The notes under the pieces were generated by a model. The model was given only the letters and a program-made list of their open reading frames with translations, searched no databases and was not told where the DNA came from. The translations under genes and the position numbers were made by a program. A stretch of DNA of 64,000 nt from Neobacillus jeddahensis (GTDB lineage Bacteria; Bacillota; Bacilli; Bacillales; Cytobacillaceae). The stretch is taken from NCBI RefSeq assembly GCF_000612625.1, contig NZ_CCAS010000021.1, positions 1 to 64,000 on the forward strand, given 5' to 3'. Shown here piece by piece: positions 27,388 through 36,699 of this stretch (within the stretch, counting starts at the first letter, position 1; the number at the start of each line of letters is the position of its first letter).

Positions 27388-27416
27388 GGGCCTGCACATC
27401 CAAAAGGTGCAAGCCC
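27388..27416 (+). promoter_or_regulatory. Intercistronic stem-loop between binding protein and permease genes
   Basis: GGGC-C-TGCAC pairs with GTGCA-A-GCCC, without a T-run. Such hairpins often stabilise the mRNA of the abundant binding protein and reduce downstream expression. Confidence 0.5.
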
Positions 27417-27482
27417 AACCATTCAAACAGGTGTTTCTAATTATTAGATAGTACTTATTAAATGGAAAGGAGGGGATGATCA

Positions 27483-28418
27483 TTGTTTCAATACACCGTA
27501 AGAAGAATTATCTTCACCGTCCCTACGGTTATATTAACTGTATCGATTATCTTCTTTGTATTACGGGTACTGCCCGGTAATCCGGCCGTATTGATATTAG
27601 GTGACTCTGCAAGTGCCGAACAAATCGCAAATTTACAAGCGAAATTAGGTACCGATTTACCTATATGGGAGCAATATATCCATTACGCGGTCAATATTAT
27701 TCAAGGTGACTTTGGTAACTCATTAACCACGGGAAGACCTGTTACCGAACAGCTCCTCAGTTTGATCCCCCATACTTTGGAGTTAGCACTTGCTGCAGTG
27801 TTTATCGGTGCATTGATAGGAATACCCGTGGGTATCATTACGGCTGTAAAACGAAATACATTCATTGATGGTTTCTTCAGATTGGGGGCCCTAATCGGTA
27901 TTTCAATGCCGGCGTTTTTCCTCGGACTGTTATTGTTAATCGCCTTTTCACTTAAAATCCCATTATTTCCTTCATTGGGAGCTGGTAAGGGTATAGTGGA
28001 GAATTTGCATCACTTGGTATTACCGGCTTTTTCTTTAGGACTTATTAATGCGGCCTTAGTGATGAGAATTACGCGGGCAAGCATGCTTGAAGAGGTGAAT
28101 AGAGATTATGTACGTGCAGCTCGTGCAAAAGGACTTCCAAAAAGTAAGGTGGTAGGTAAACATATTTTACGAAATACGTTAATTCCTGTCATCACCGTTA
28201 TTGGCTTGGATATTACAACCTTGATTAGCGGGGCCGTCTTAACTGAAACTGTTTTCAGTAGACCGGGCTTGGGAAGTTTAGCTGTAGGTGCCATAAAAAC
28301 CCGTGATTATCCGACTCTTCAAGCCTGTTTAATCTTATTCGCCATTCTCATTATTTTTGTTAATTTATTAGTTGATTTAAGTTACTCCGTCATTAATCCA
28401 AAAATCAGAGCCAAATAA
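27483..28418 (+). CDS. Peptide/opine-type ABC transporter, permease 1 (OppB/DppB class)
   Basis: A 311-residue permease with six hydrophobic helices and the binding-protein-dependent transport signature region (YVRAARAKGLPKSKVVGKHI). The N-terminus MFQYTVRRIIFTVPTVIL is typical for DppB/OppB. The start is TTG, after GAAAGGAGGGGATGA. It forms the channel with the next permease. Confidence 0.93.
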   Translation: MFQYTVRRIIFTVPTVILTVSIIFFVLRVLPGNPAVLILGDSASAEQIANLQAKLGTDLPIWEQYIHYAVNIIQGDFGNSLTTGRPVTEQLLSLIPHTLELALAAVFIGALIGIPVGIITAVKRNTFIDGFFRLGALIGISMPAFFLGLLLLIAFSLKIPLFPSLGAGKGIVENLHHLVLPAFSLGLINAALVMRITRASMLEEVNRDYVRAARAKGLPKSKVVGKHILRNTLIPVITVIGLDITTLISGAVLTETVFSRPGLGSLAVGAIKTRDYPTLQACLILFAILIIFVNLLVDLSYSVINPKIRAK

Positions 28419-28450
28419 AAAAACAAATTTGAGAGAAAAGGAGGGCCAAG

Positions 28451-29383
28451 ATGATTGAAGCAAAGTTAAAAGAGAACAACGAAGGCGTGTTAGCACAAAA
28501 TAATCAGATGCCAGTTGATAAAAAGGCGAAGTCTTCCAATCCATCGAAAGTTTATTGGAAAGTTTTTAAAACAAGTCCTTTAGGTATATCAGGCTTAGTT
28601 ATTTTAGTATTGATTATATTTGCCGCCATTGCAGCACCTATACTGGCGCCATATGACCCTTTAACGCAGAATATTACGCAAAGGGTGCAAGGCATCTCTG
28701 CGGAACATTGGCTTGGAACTGATGCCTACGGTCGCGATATATTGAGTCGAATTATCTTCGGTGCCCAAACCTCACTAACGGTTGGATTACTATCTGTCTT
28801 GGCAAGTGGGGTAATCGGAACCGCAATTGGCATATTCGCCGGCTACAAGGGCGGAAAGTTCGATGAAATCCTCATGAGGATCATAGAGTCTATCATGTCC
28901 ATTCCGATGTTATTACTTGGACTTATGTTACTTGTCGCTCTAGGATCAAATATGACAACATTAGTAACCGCGTTAAGCATTGGTCTAGTACCCAGCTGTG
29001 CAAGAATTGCGCGTGGCCCGGCTTTGGAAATCAAAGAATCGGAGTATGTAAAAGCTGCTATAGCGAGTGGGGCAAGCAGTTTTCGGATTATGGTCGTTCA
29101 TATTTTACCGAATATAATGGGATCATTACTTGTTGTTGTAACGCTTAACATGGCTTCGGCGATACGAATTGAAGCAAGCCTCAGCTTTTTGGGAATCGGT
29201 ATTCAACCACCTACACCGACATGGGGAAACATGATAAAAGATTCGTTATCCTATTTAACTACGGCTCCGAGTCTCGCCATCTTTCCGGGACTGGCGTTAA
29301 TGATTACAGTTATTGCTTTTAATTTGATTGGTGATACGATCCGCGATGCTTCAGACCCGTATATTATACGCAAGCGGGGTTAA
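28451..29383 (+). CDS. Peptide/opine-type ABC transporter, permease 2 (OppC/DppC class)
   Basis: A 310-residue permease of the OppC/DppC class. It has an N-terminal cytoplasmic tail of about 45 residues, the OppC N-terminal domain (LAPYDPLTQN, then HWLGTDAYGRDILSRIIFGA), six helices, and the EAA loop EYVKAAIASGASSFRIMVVH. AAGGAGG precedes the ATG, 32 bp after permease 1. Confidence 0.93.
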   Translation: MIEAKLKENNEGVLAQNNQMPVDKKAKSSNPSKVYWKVFKTSPLGISGLVILVLIIFAAIAAPILAPYDPLTQNITQRVQGISAEHWLGTDAYGRDILSRIIFGAQTSLTVGLLSVLASGVIGTAIGIFAGYKGGKFDEILMRIIESIMSIPMLLLGLMLLVALGSNMTTLVTALSIGLVPSCARIARGPALEIKESEYVKAAIASGASSFRIMVVHILPNIMGSLLVVVTLNMASAIRIEASLSFLGIGIQPPTPTWGNMIKDSLSYLTTAPSLAIFPGLALMITVIAFNLIGDTIRDASDPYIIRKRG

Positions 29384-29461
29384 ACACGAATCATTGTATA
29401 AAATGAATAGTCCAGCTTCGTTATGACGAGTGACTTTTACGACGAGAGGGGTGAAATAAAC

Positions 29462-30421
29462 ATGGTATTAGATGTTAAAAACTTAAGTGTTGGCCTTGGA
29501 ACAAAAGACAATCAAAAATTAATTTTAAATCAGGTTAATTTTTCAGTAAAACGCGGTGAAACCGTCGCGATTGTTGGCGAAAGTGGCTGTGGGAAAAGTA
29601 TGACAGCACTGACCGTCATGGGGCTGCTCCCTGAGCCCGTCGTTAGTTTAGTATCGGGAGAAATCCTTTTACAAGGAAAAAACTTGACTAACCTCAGTCA
29701 GAAGGAAATGAACAAAGTAAGGGGAAAAGATGTTGCCATGATATTTCAGGAGCCAATGACAACCCTGAACCCCTCCTTTACCATTGGAAATCAACTTGGT
29801 GAGATCTTCAAAATACACTCTAATTTAAATTCCGAAGAAATTAGGAAAAAATGCATTGAAATGTTAACGAAAGTCAAAATACCCGACCCTGAGGCCAAAC
29901 TCAAAGTATATCCACATCAGTTGTCAGGAGGCATGAGACAAAGAGTGGTGATTGCCATGGCGTTGGCGTGTAATCCAAAAGTCATTATTGCCGATGAGCC
30001 GACTACCGCTTTGGATGTCACGATTCAAGCCCAAATATTAGACTTACTTGTGGAATTGCAAACACAGTTCAATACAACCGTCATTTTGATTACCCATGAT
30101 CTCGGGGTTGTCGCTGAAACCTGCCAAAGAGCGATTGTCATGTATGCCGGGCAAGTCGTGGAAGAAGGTTCGGTGGAAGAGTTATTTGAACATCCACAAC
30201 ATCCATATACGAAAGGCTTAATGGATTCCATTCCGAGACTGGGTGATGCGAGGGGGAAATTGCATGTCATTAAAGGGAGCGTACCCGACATGGACGCGAT
30301 GCCCCAAGGATGTAGATTTAATCCACGGTGTGAGGTTGCCACCGATATTTGTCGCAAAGAAGCACCCGAGCTGGAAATCACAAGTGACGGAAGGAGGGTA
30401 CGGTGTTGGCACAAACTGTAA
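29462..30421 (+). CDS. Peptide/opine-type ABC transporter, ATPase 1 (OppD/DppD class)
   Basis: A 319-residue ATPase with Walker A GESGCGKSMT, signature LSGGMRQRVVIAMALA and Walker B VIIADEPTTALDV. The C-terminal oligopeptide-transport extension contains the four-cysteine cluster (GCRFNPRC, DIC, RCW) seen in Fe-S-binding members. The start is taken at 29462 because GAGGGGTGA precedes it; the frame extends 13 codons further upstream. Its 3' end overlaps the next gene by 19 bp. Confidence 0.93.
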   Translation: MVLDVKNLSVGLGTKDNQKLILNQVNFSVKRGETVAIVGESGCGKSMTALTVMGLLPEPVVSLVSGEILLQGKNLTNLSQKEMNKVRGKDVAMIFQEPMTTLNPSFTIGNQLGEIFKIHSNLNSEEIRKKCIEMLTKVKIPDPEAKLKVYPHQLSGGMRQRVVIAMALACNPKVIIADEPTTALDVTIQAQILDLLVELQTQFNTTVILITHDLGVVAETCQRAIVMYAGQVVEEGSVEELFEHPQHPYTKGLMDSIPRLGDARGKLHVIKGSVPDMDAMPQGCRFNPRCEVATDICRKEAPELEITSDGRRVRCWHKL

Positions 30422-31410
30422 CGGATAACACGATATTGGAAGTTAAGAATCTTAAAACCTATTACCCTATTTATGGGGGATTTCTTGGAAGGGCCATTAG
30501 TAAAGTCAAAGCCGTCGATGATGTCACATTTTCGGTAAAAAAAGGGGAAACCTTCAGTATCGTAGGCGAATCGGGCTGTGGGAAAAGCACAACAGGAATG
30601 AGTTTAATTCAGCTTGTGACCCCCACTTCAGGTGAAATCCTTTTTAATGGGGAAAACATTTTTGGTAAAGATAAACGGAAACTGAAAAAAGTAAGGAGAA
30701 ATATACAAATTATTTTTCAAGATCCCTTTAGTTCATTAAATCCGAAAATGACTGTTAAAAAGATTATCGCCGAACCCCTTGTCATTAATCGAATCGCCTC
30801 AGGTCAGGAACTGGAAGATCGGGTGGTCGAATTATTAGAAATGGTAGGCTTAGGTGCCCATCATTTATATCGATACCCTCATGAATTTTCAGGGGGACAA
30901 CGACAAAGACTGGGAATTGCCAGAGCTTTGGCATTAAATCCCGAGATCATTATCTGTGATGAACCGGTATCCGCTTTGGATGTGTCAGTTCAGTCGCAGG
31001 TGTTGAATTTAATGCAAGAGTTACAGGAAAAACTCAATTTGACGTTTATCTTTATTTCACATGACCTAAGTGTTGTCGGACATATTAGTGATCATGTCGC
31101 GGTCATGTATCTTGGAAGAATTATCGAGATGGGTACACGAGAGGAAATCTATCAAAATCCACAGCACCCTTACACAAAATCGCTCATGTCGTCGATCCCT
31201 TTACCAGACCCAAAGGCCAAATTTACAAAGAAAAGAATCGTTTTGGAAGGGGATGTTCCCAGTCCGGAAAACCCTCCAACAGGTTGTCATTTTCACCCTA
31301 GATGCCCATATAGAACAGATAAATGTAAGGAGGTATATCCTGAATTTATGAAAGTGACCCCCAACCATTCCGTGGCATGTCATTTGGTGGAAAGCGGGCA
31401 ATTGGCTTAG
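30403..31410 (+). CDS. Peptide/opine-type ABC transporter, ATPase 2 (OppF/DppF class)
   Basis: A 335-residue ATPase with Walker A GESGCGKSTTG, signature FSGGQRQRLGIARALA and Walker B IIICDEPVSALDVS. The C-terminal cysteine cluster is present (GCHFHPRC, DKC, VAC). It starts at GTG after AGGAGGG, inside the end of the preceding ATPase gene. It dimerises with that ATPase to power the importer. Confidence 0.93.
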   Translation: MLAQTVTDNTILEVKNLKTYYPIYGGFLGRAISKVKAVDDVTFSVKKGETFSIVGESGCGKSTTGMSLIQLVTPTSGEILFNGENIFGKDKRKLKKVRRNIQIIFQDPFSSLNPKMTVKKIIAEPLVINRIASGQELEDRVVELLEMVGLGAHHLYRYPHEFSGGQRQRLGIARALALNPEIIICDEPVSALDVSVQSQVLNLMQELQEKLNLTFIFISHDLSVVGHISDHVAVMYLGRIIEMGTREEIYQNPQHPYTKSLMSSIPLPDPKAKFTKKRIVLEGDVPSPENPPTGCHFHPRCPYRTDKCKEVYPEFMKVTPNHSVACHLVESGQLA

Positions 31411-31499
31411 GTTTCATTTTAGTTAGTGTTTTCGTTCAGAAGTTCTTTCGTTCTAAAAAAGTAGATCAAAAAATATCAGCGAAATCGAGGGATAATAAA

Positions 31500-32582
31500 A
31501 TGAAATTTACTATTATTGGGGCTGGAAACGGCGGTCAAAGTATGGCTGCACATATCACACTTTTAAATCATGAAGTTGTTTTATATGATATTCAAACTGA
31601 ATTAATCGCAAAAATCAAAGAAAAGGGCGGTATTAAAGCTGAGGGTGTTCTTGACGGATTTGCCCCTGTTACTGCAACAACAGATTTGGAGTTTGCTATG
31701 AGTGATGCCGAGGTCATCATGGTGACAACTACTGGAACTGCACATAAAGGTGTTGCTCGTTCTATTGCACCGTATCTTCAAGACAATCAGATTATTATGA
31801 TATTCCCGGGCTATTGGGGAGCTCTTGAGTTTAGAAATATATTTAACGAAGTCGGCATGAATAAAAAAGTGTATGTTGCTGAAACGGAATCTCTTATTTA
31901 TGCTTGCCGCTATATTGAACCGGGGCATGTGAATATTAGAGGGGTCAAGCAACATTTAGAGTTTGCTACTCTGCCTGCAACTGACGCTTCCATCGTAAAG
32001 GAAAGACTAAATGAAGTTTATCCACAATTAGTTGCTACGGACAGTGTTCTTACGACTACCTTAAACAATTTGAATCCTCAATTTCATGTACCTATAGCGT
32101 TATTAAATACTGGTAGAATAGAATCGAAGGGAGATTTTCTCTTTTACCCAGAGGGTGCCACCCCGTCTGTTGTCAATGTCATTGAGGCAGTTGAAAATGA
32201 AAGATTAGAAATCGGCAAAAAATTAAATATCAATCTATCTACTTGTCCAGAACTTCTTCATAGATTCTATGATGTGGATGAAGATAATATATACGATGCA
32301 CTGCAAAATAATCCAGCATATAAGAATGGTAAAGCACCGTCAACGTTAAATTATCGGTATATTTATGAAGATATTCCTTATGGGCTGCACCCCATGGTGA
32401 AGTTAGGCGAAAAGTTGGGTGTAGAAACGCCTGCATCCAATTTACTCATTGAACTGGCATCCATCATTAGAAAAGAAAATCTCCGAGCAAATGCCTTGGA
32501 ATTAACGGATTTAGGACTGGACGATAAAACACCAGAAGAAATTGTTGAATACTTAAAAGGAAATACAAAAGCATATCATTAA
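31500..32582 (+). CDS. Octopine/nopaline dehydrogenase family enzyme
   Basis: A 360-residue NAD(P)-dependent oxidoreductase. The N-terminal Rossmann motif is TIIGAGNGGQSMAAH, the end of that domain is MIFPGYWGALEFR, and the C-terminal all-helical NAD/NADP octopine/nopaline dehydrogenase domain includes LNNLNPQFHVPIALLNTG. The start is placed at 31500, where the Rossmann fold begins and GAGGGA precedes; the frame is open 41 codons further. Family members oxidise or form secondary-amine dicarboxylates (opines). Located about 90 bp after the transporter ATPase, it probably processes the imported compound. The exact substrate is unknown. Confidence 0.88.
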   Translation: MKFTIIGAGNGGQSMAAHITLLNHEVVLYDIQTELIAKIKEKGGIKAEGVLDGFAPVTATTDLEFAMSDAEVIMVTTTGTAHKGVARSIAPYLQDNQIIMIFPGYWGALEFRNIFNEVGMNKKVYVAETESLIYACRYIEPGHVNIRGVKQHLEFATLPATDASIVKERLNEVYPQLVATDSVLTTTLNNLNPQFHVPIALLNTGRIESKGDFLFYPEGATPSVVNVIEAVENERLEIGKKLNINLSTCPELLHRFYDVDEDNIYDALQNNPAYKNGKAPSTLNYRYIYEDIPYGLHPMVKLGEKLGVETPASNLLIELASIIRKENLRANALELTDLGLDDKTPEEIVEYLKGNTKAYH

Positions 32583-32647
32583 ATTACTGAATATTAAGTA
32601 AATGATTAGGGCCGTGGGGACGGTTCCGCTGGCTCTTTCAAAATTCC

Positions 32648-32900
32648 GGTGCCTGCACGCCTCGAATTTTGTCAAATCTCGAAGATTGATAGGTAATTAA
32701 TGCAGTAGAACATAGATCGGAAGGGGATTCTGCGAGAAATAGGCGTATATTTCTTTCGGAAAAACGTCCTAGACAACAAGAAAAGTGCCCGACGCCGTCG
32801 CCAGCTTAAGGGTGGTTCCCGAAAATAATATACTTTGACAACCAACACCCTGACTTTTGTAGTTGCAGGTAGAAGTGTTAGCAGCACTTCTACTTTTATT
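32648..32900 (+). repeat. Repeat family A, degenerate copy
   Basis: GTGCCTGCACGCCTCG, then a frame fragment resembling the cassette peptide, the CACCCTGAC tail and a terminator hairpin. The ribosome binding site and N-terminal codons of the peptide are lost. A GGGGACGGTTCC fragment lies just before it at about 32613. Confidence 0.6.
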
Positions 32901-32985
32901 TTATAGAAGGGGAAGACTAAATCTAGTCATGAAATTATAGAACTTCCTTCAAATTGATAGCAAACCCATTCAAAAATACAAAAGT

Positions 32986-33019
32986 CGCCTTCAAAATTCC
33001 TTTTTGAAGGCGTTTTTTT
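32986..33019 (+). terminator. Intrinsic terminator
   Basis: CGCCTTCAAAA and TTTTGAAGGCG form an 11-bp stem followed by seven Ts. The stretch 33020-33270 contains a 66-codon frame of low credibility and no recognised gene. Confidence 0.85.
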
Positions 33020-33274
33020 GACCTTCCCTCTAAAAAAGCCCACAAAGGTGAAAAGTGAATATTCGCTTTCCCCCGCTAATCTTGGGTATCGTAGAAGTAC
33101 TAAGGCGCGGGCTTTACATAAAGCCTTCGCAAAGGACGAGGTGATGAAGGGGTTCATAAAGTGTTCACCTGTTATTGAAACGCAGATAACCCTTTCCTAC
33201 ATTGCAGGTGAAGAGTGATGGAATGAACTACGCGTTGTATTTATTTGACCTAGTTAAGATACGGGACAACCAAT

Positions 33275-33976
33275 TTATTCAACATAAAAAACCTGCGAAC
33301 TCTCAACATCTAGACAATACAATCTTCCACCATATGCACAGCCGCCATCGATTCCAATGATATGATTATCGCCAAAGTAGACATCGTTGCTTTCGTGCAA
33401 TTCTGTTGTCGGTGTATGTCCAAATATAATCGTCTTTTCTCCCTTGTATCCCTTATGAAACTCCTCGCGAATCCACACGAGTGTATGAGGTTCAGTTGAA
33501 GCGACTGGTGTATTTGGATGAACACCTGCATGTACAAAGATGTGGGTGTCTGTTTCATAGTAGTATGGAAACTTTTTTAGGATTTCAAGATGTGTTCGGA
33601 TACTATTATTCATTTGAATAGGCTCCGGCATTTCGTCCGTAGTATACCAATACTCGGCATCGTCCTTTTCCATTTCATAGCCGTAATTCTGAAGCGTCTT
33701 TATTCCGCCATTGTAATACCATCTTTTCAAGTTCATCGGATCCCCATGAAAAGCATCTATCATCATCTTTTCATGGTTTCCCATTAAAGCAATCGCTCCC
33801 TCGCTTTTCAGCTGAATGACTTTATCTAAAACGGCTTTCGAATCGGGCCCGCGATCGACAAAATCACCTAATAACAATAGCTGGTCCCGGTCTTGGTCAT
33901 ATTGAACAAGCGCCAAAAGACGTTCGAATTTTTCTAAATCCCCATGTATGTCACTGATGGCAAGCATTCGTTTCAA
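33275..33976 (-). CDS. PPP-family metallophosphatase (diadenosine tetraphosphatase/serine-threonine phosphatase type)
   Basis: A 233-residue enzyme with all calcineurin-like motifs: ISDIHGD, LGDFVDRGPDS, MGNHEKMM, a histidine in FVHAGVHP and FGHTPT. These bind two metal ions and hydrolyse phosphoesters. The length and motifs resemble bacterial PPP phosphatases such as B. subtilis PrpE. The start is TTG after AGGAGGTG. It is a single gene between repeat-rich regions. The natural substrate is uncertain. Confidence 0.9.
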   Translation of the reverse strand: MKRMLAISDIHGDLEKFERLLALVQYDQDRDQLLLLGDFVDRGPDSKAVLDKVIQLKSEGAIALMGNHEKMMIDAFHGDPMNLKRWYYNGGIKTLQNYGYEMEKDDAEYWYTTDEMPEPIQMNNSIRTHLEILKKFPYYYETDTHIFVHAGVHPNTPVASTEPHTLVWIREEFHKGYKGEKTIIFGHTPTTELHESNDVYFGDNHIIGIDGGCAYGGRLYCLDVESSQVFYVE

Positions 33977-34111
33977 TCGTCACACCTCCTAATGAACTGG
34001 TACAATCGTTGTTTTTAATGATTCTATCATACTCTATCCATTCCGGTGCCTGTCACGCCTCGGATGATGTAATTCTCCTGTTGTAAATTTTTACGGGTAT
34101 TTTGTGACAAA

Positions 34112-34137
34112 CCAAAAACCCTCACCGATGAGGGTGA
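34112..34137 (-). terminator. Terminator of the SOS operon
   Basis: CCCTCA and TGAGGG form a stem on the reverse strand, followed by TTTTTGG. It lies directly after the polymerase gene. Confidence 0.75.
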
Positions 34138-34141
34138 GAGG

Positions 34142-35422
34142 TTAACCTTGATGGCCACCGACGAGTGATGCACGATGTTTTGCTGTGCCTGCGGCCGTAT
34201 AAGAGACAGCGCGTAAAAGGGCAGCTGAACCAAACTTATTCCGGATTTTATCTACTGTATATCCGAGTGCACGTTTTTTCCATCCATCTACATCAAATAG
34301 ATCAAGCTGCATCTCGTAATCATCGTATAGTTTACCGATCGATAAAGAGATCTGCCGTACCGTTTGCCCTCGATAATTTTCTTTCATTAATTCGAGACAA
34401 ACCTGATAGATATCAATCGTCACATTGGTAGGTTCCTCTATTGTTCTCGACCGCAGAAAGCCACCCCCGAATTCGTCTTTACTGTAGCTTAGTCCAAAGC
34501 TAATCGTCCGACCGACTTTTCGGGCGTTTCTTGCCCTCCGCGCAACCTCTTCACACATTTCCAAGACCACAGCCTTAATTTCCTTTTCCTCTTTGTAATC
34601 GCGTAAGAGAATTTGACTCTTCCCAAAACTGACTTGCCCTTGCACGATGGGGGCCCCAATCTCAGATAAATCCACTCCCCAGGCATGGTGATACAATTGG
34701 TTCCCCATAATCCCAAATTTCTTTTCCAGTAGCGATAGGTCAAATCTCGCCAATTGGCCAACAGTAAAAATCCCCATGCTATGCAACGTTTTTTGTGTTC
34801 TGCTTCCGATTCCCCACATTTCAGATAAAGGCTGAAGAGGCCATAATTTTCTTGGTATGTCATCGTATGTCCATTCGGCAATCCCGTTAGGGGCTTTTTT
34901 TGATTCTAGGTCTAATGCTAACTTCGCGATCAGCATATTTGGTCCTATTCCTACCGTGCATGGCAAACCAAAACTCTTTCGAATATCGGCCTGGATAAGC
35001 GCGGCTATCTCGTCAGGGGTGCCCCATATCTTTTCCAATCCCTTTACGTCAAGAAAGCTTTCATCAACGCTGTATGTGTGGACAGCAGAGGGTGGCACAT
35101 AGCGATAAAACAGCTTAGTCAGCTCAGTTGAGACTCTAACAAATAAGCGCATTTTAGGGTTAACGATCAAAATTTTTGGATCGTTTGGGATCTCAAACAT
35201 CCGGGACCCCGTTTTTATCTTATAATCCCTTTTTAGCGCTGGGGAAGCTGCTAATACGACACTGCCTGATCGATCTGTATTGGCGACCACAGCCAGGTAA
35301 CAGGTGAGTGGATCTAGCCCTTTGTCAACAGCTGCCACGCTCGAATAGAAACTTTTCATATCGATACATAATATTTTACGTTCTGGAAACTGAGTATAGT
35401 CGATCATGTTGTCATACCTCAT
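34142..35422 (-). CDS. Y-family DNA polymerase (UvrX/YqjW type, Pol V-like)
   Basis: A 426-residue translesion polymerase. The catalytic carboxylates are in CIDMKSFYSSVAA and YSVDESFLDV. A helix-hairpin-helix region (MWGIGSRTQKTLHSMGI) and a C-terminal little-finger domain follow. It resembles B. subtilis PolY2 (YqjW) and UvrX. The start ATG overlaps the stop of the preceding YolD-like gene in ATGA, indicating coupled translation. Twin LexA boxes upstream of that gene put the pair under SOS control. Low-fidelity lesion bypass and mutagenesis are the expected role. Confidence 0.93.
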   Translation of the reverse strand: MRYDNMIDYTQFPERKILCIDMKSFYSSVAAVDKGLDPLTCYLAVVANTDRSGSVVLAASPALKRDYKIKTGSRMFEIPNDPKILIVNPKMRLFVRVSTELTKLFYRYVPPSAVHTYSVDESFLDVKGLEKIWGTPDEIAALIQADIRKSFGLPCTVGIGPNMLIAKLALDLESKKAPNGIAEWTYDDIPRKLWPLQPLSEMWGIGSRTQKTLHSMGIFTVGQLARFDLSLLEKKFGIMGNQLYHHAWGVDLSEIGAPIVQGQVSFGKSQILLRDYKEEKEIKAVVLEMCEEVARRARNARKVGRTISFGLSYSKDEFGGGFLRSRTIEEPTNVTIDIYQVCLELMKENYRGQTVRQISLSIGKLYDDYEMQLDLFDVDGWKKRALGYTVDKIRNKFGSAALLRAVSYTAAGTAKHRASLVGGHQG

Positions 35423-35748
35423 TCTGGTTGGATGTTAACTAATTGGTGGAAGGGGATATGGTGAAATTCATCGCGTGAATCACGTATCACCATTTTGTTT
35501 TTTAAATGATCAATAAAATGCACAAATCCAGGTACCGTTTTTATAAATCCATTCTCATAAAATTTTAGTGTGACTTGCTTATTAAAGGCCATTGCCTCGC
35601 AAATAATAAGTTCAAACTCTTGGATAGCCTGTTCATCCAGTTCTGGCTGTTTTACTTTTTGTTCATCCACTAAAATTTCTTTCAGACTGTTTACGTGCTC
35701 GGGCAACATCATTGACGTCCATTTAATAGCTCCACGGTCTCTAATCAT
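35419..35748 (-). CDS. YolD-like protein, partner of the Y-family polymerase
   Basis: A 109-residue protein of the YolD-like family beginning MIRDRGAIKWTSMMLPEHV, in the same place as YqjX/YolD proteins before Y-family polymerases. They are thought to be functional analogues of UmuD. The start follows AAGGAG; the longer open frame upstream contains the LexA boxes and is not coding. The gene ends in an ATGA overlap with the polymerase gene. Confidence 0.9.
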   Translation of the reverse strand: MIRDRGAIKWTSMMLPEHVNSLKEILVDEQKVKQPELDEQAIQEFELIICEAMAFNKQVTLKFYENGFIKTVPGFVHFIDHLKNKMVIRDSRDEFHHIPFHQLVNIQPE

Positions 35749-35776
35749 AAATGACATCTCCTTTTTACTTAGTATA

Positions 35777-35819
35777 TGCGAACTTATGTTCGAATACAAC
35801 TTAAAAACGAACAAATGTT
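35777..35819 (-). promoter_or_regulatory. Two LexA (SOS) boxes
   Basis: CGAACTTATGTTCG at 35777-35790 is an excellent match to the Bacillus LexA operator (CGAAC-N4-GTTCG). A second, CGAACAAATGTTTG, is at 35806-35819. Both lie immediately upstream of the yolD-like gene. Confidence 0.9.
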
Positions 35820-35893
35820 TGTGTGAAATAATGGAAATGGAGCTGCTGGGCAAAAGTAGCAGCTCCTAGTATGAATGCCCAATCCAACAGCAT

Positions 35894-35930
35894 AAAAAGG
35901 CATCCGAATCAGTCCATTCGGATGCTTTTG
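35894..35930. terminator. Bidirectional terminator
   Basis: GCATCCGAA and TTCGGATGC form a 9-bp stem with A and T runs on either side. It probably ends transcription of the small membrane protein gene at 36093-36338. Confidence 0.75.
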
Positions 35931-36092
35931 GTGGTAAGACTCTTTATGCCTCTCGTTTTTTCTGTGCTGTGGGTAATTGGAGTTCGTTTCAGATCCAAGT
36001 GTCATTTTCATAAATAAACGGAAAAATTTCGCTTAAATTGGGAAATACCCATATTTTCTTAAAAATAAGGGGAGTTTTAACGAGATGGTCAG

Positions 36093-36338
36093 TTATTTCG
36101 ATTGAATTTTTTTCTTTTTCCACGGTTTTAGAAATGAAATAATAAAGATGAAACTGGTGACGATAACTTGAAAATAGACCGCAACTTGCCTTATCTCATG
36201 ATTTTGAATGAAAACCGGATTACTTAAGGCTAATTCTTTTTGCGTTTCCAATAATTCCATATTTGCTACCATCAATTTGTCCACAACAAAGATTCCCACG
36301 ATGGTTTGGATTATATAGAGAACAAATTTCACCCCCAC
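36093..36338 (-). CDS. Small two-helix membrane protein, unknown
   Basis: An 81-residue protein with hydrophobic segments near residues 4-22 and 51-70 and a lysine-rich C-terminus (KPWKKKKIQSK), suggesting that end is cytosolic. Upstream reverse-strand sequence contains GTGGGGGTG, a modest ribosome binding site. No family was recognised. The stretch 36339-36699 holds no clear gene; a start-less hydrophobic frame near 36385-36502 may be a remnant. Confidence 0.45.
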   Translation of the reverse strand: MGVKFVLYIIQTIVGIFVVDKLMVANMELLETQKELALSNPVFIQNHEIRQVAVYFQVIVTSFIFIISFLKPWKKKKIQSK

Positions 36339-36699
36339 CCATCGATGCTTAAAAAATCCCCAATTAGTGAAAAATCATTGAACGGTATTTTGGGAAGCTG
36401 AAATCCACTTTAATACGATAAATGTAATGGCAGTCCTTTTTCTGTTGCTTATCGGAATGGTTATTTTTGCAAATATGAAGTTTAAAATGTTTATATACCA
36501 TTAATTTTATTATAGTACAAGATGTCTTTGTAGATTCCTAAGCCTATCAGACATACGATGAAATGAGCTTGGACCTTTTCTTTCGTCATTCTTGAACATT
36601 CTGTGACAGTTGCGAAATCATCACCTGATTTTAGTAGCAGGTATTATATTTGTCACTATTTGCTGAGCCCCCATCGCACAATAATGGAGAAGAAACAAT

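Noticed and set aside
25734-32582. Staphylopine-type metallophore (Cnt-like) system
   Set aside because: The Opp-type transporter and opine dehydrogenase fit superficially, but no histidine racemase or nicotianamine-synthase-like gene is present, and the dehydrogenase is of the octopine/nopaline type.
33018-33218. 66-codon forward frame after a terminator
   Set aside because: It begins within a terminator T-run, has no ribosome binding site and no recognisable similarity.
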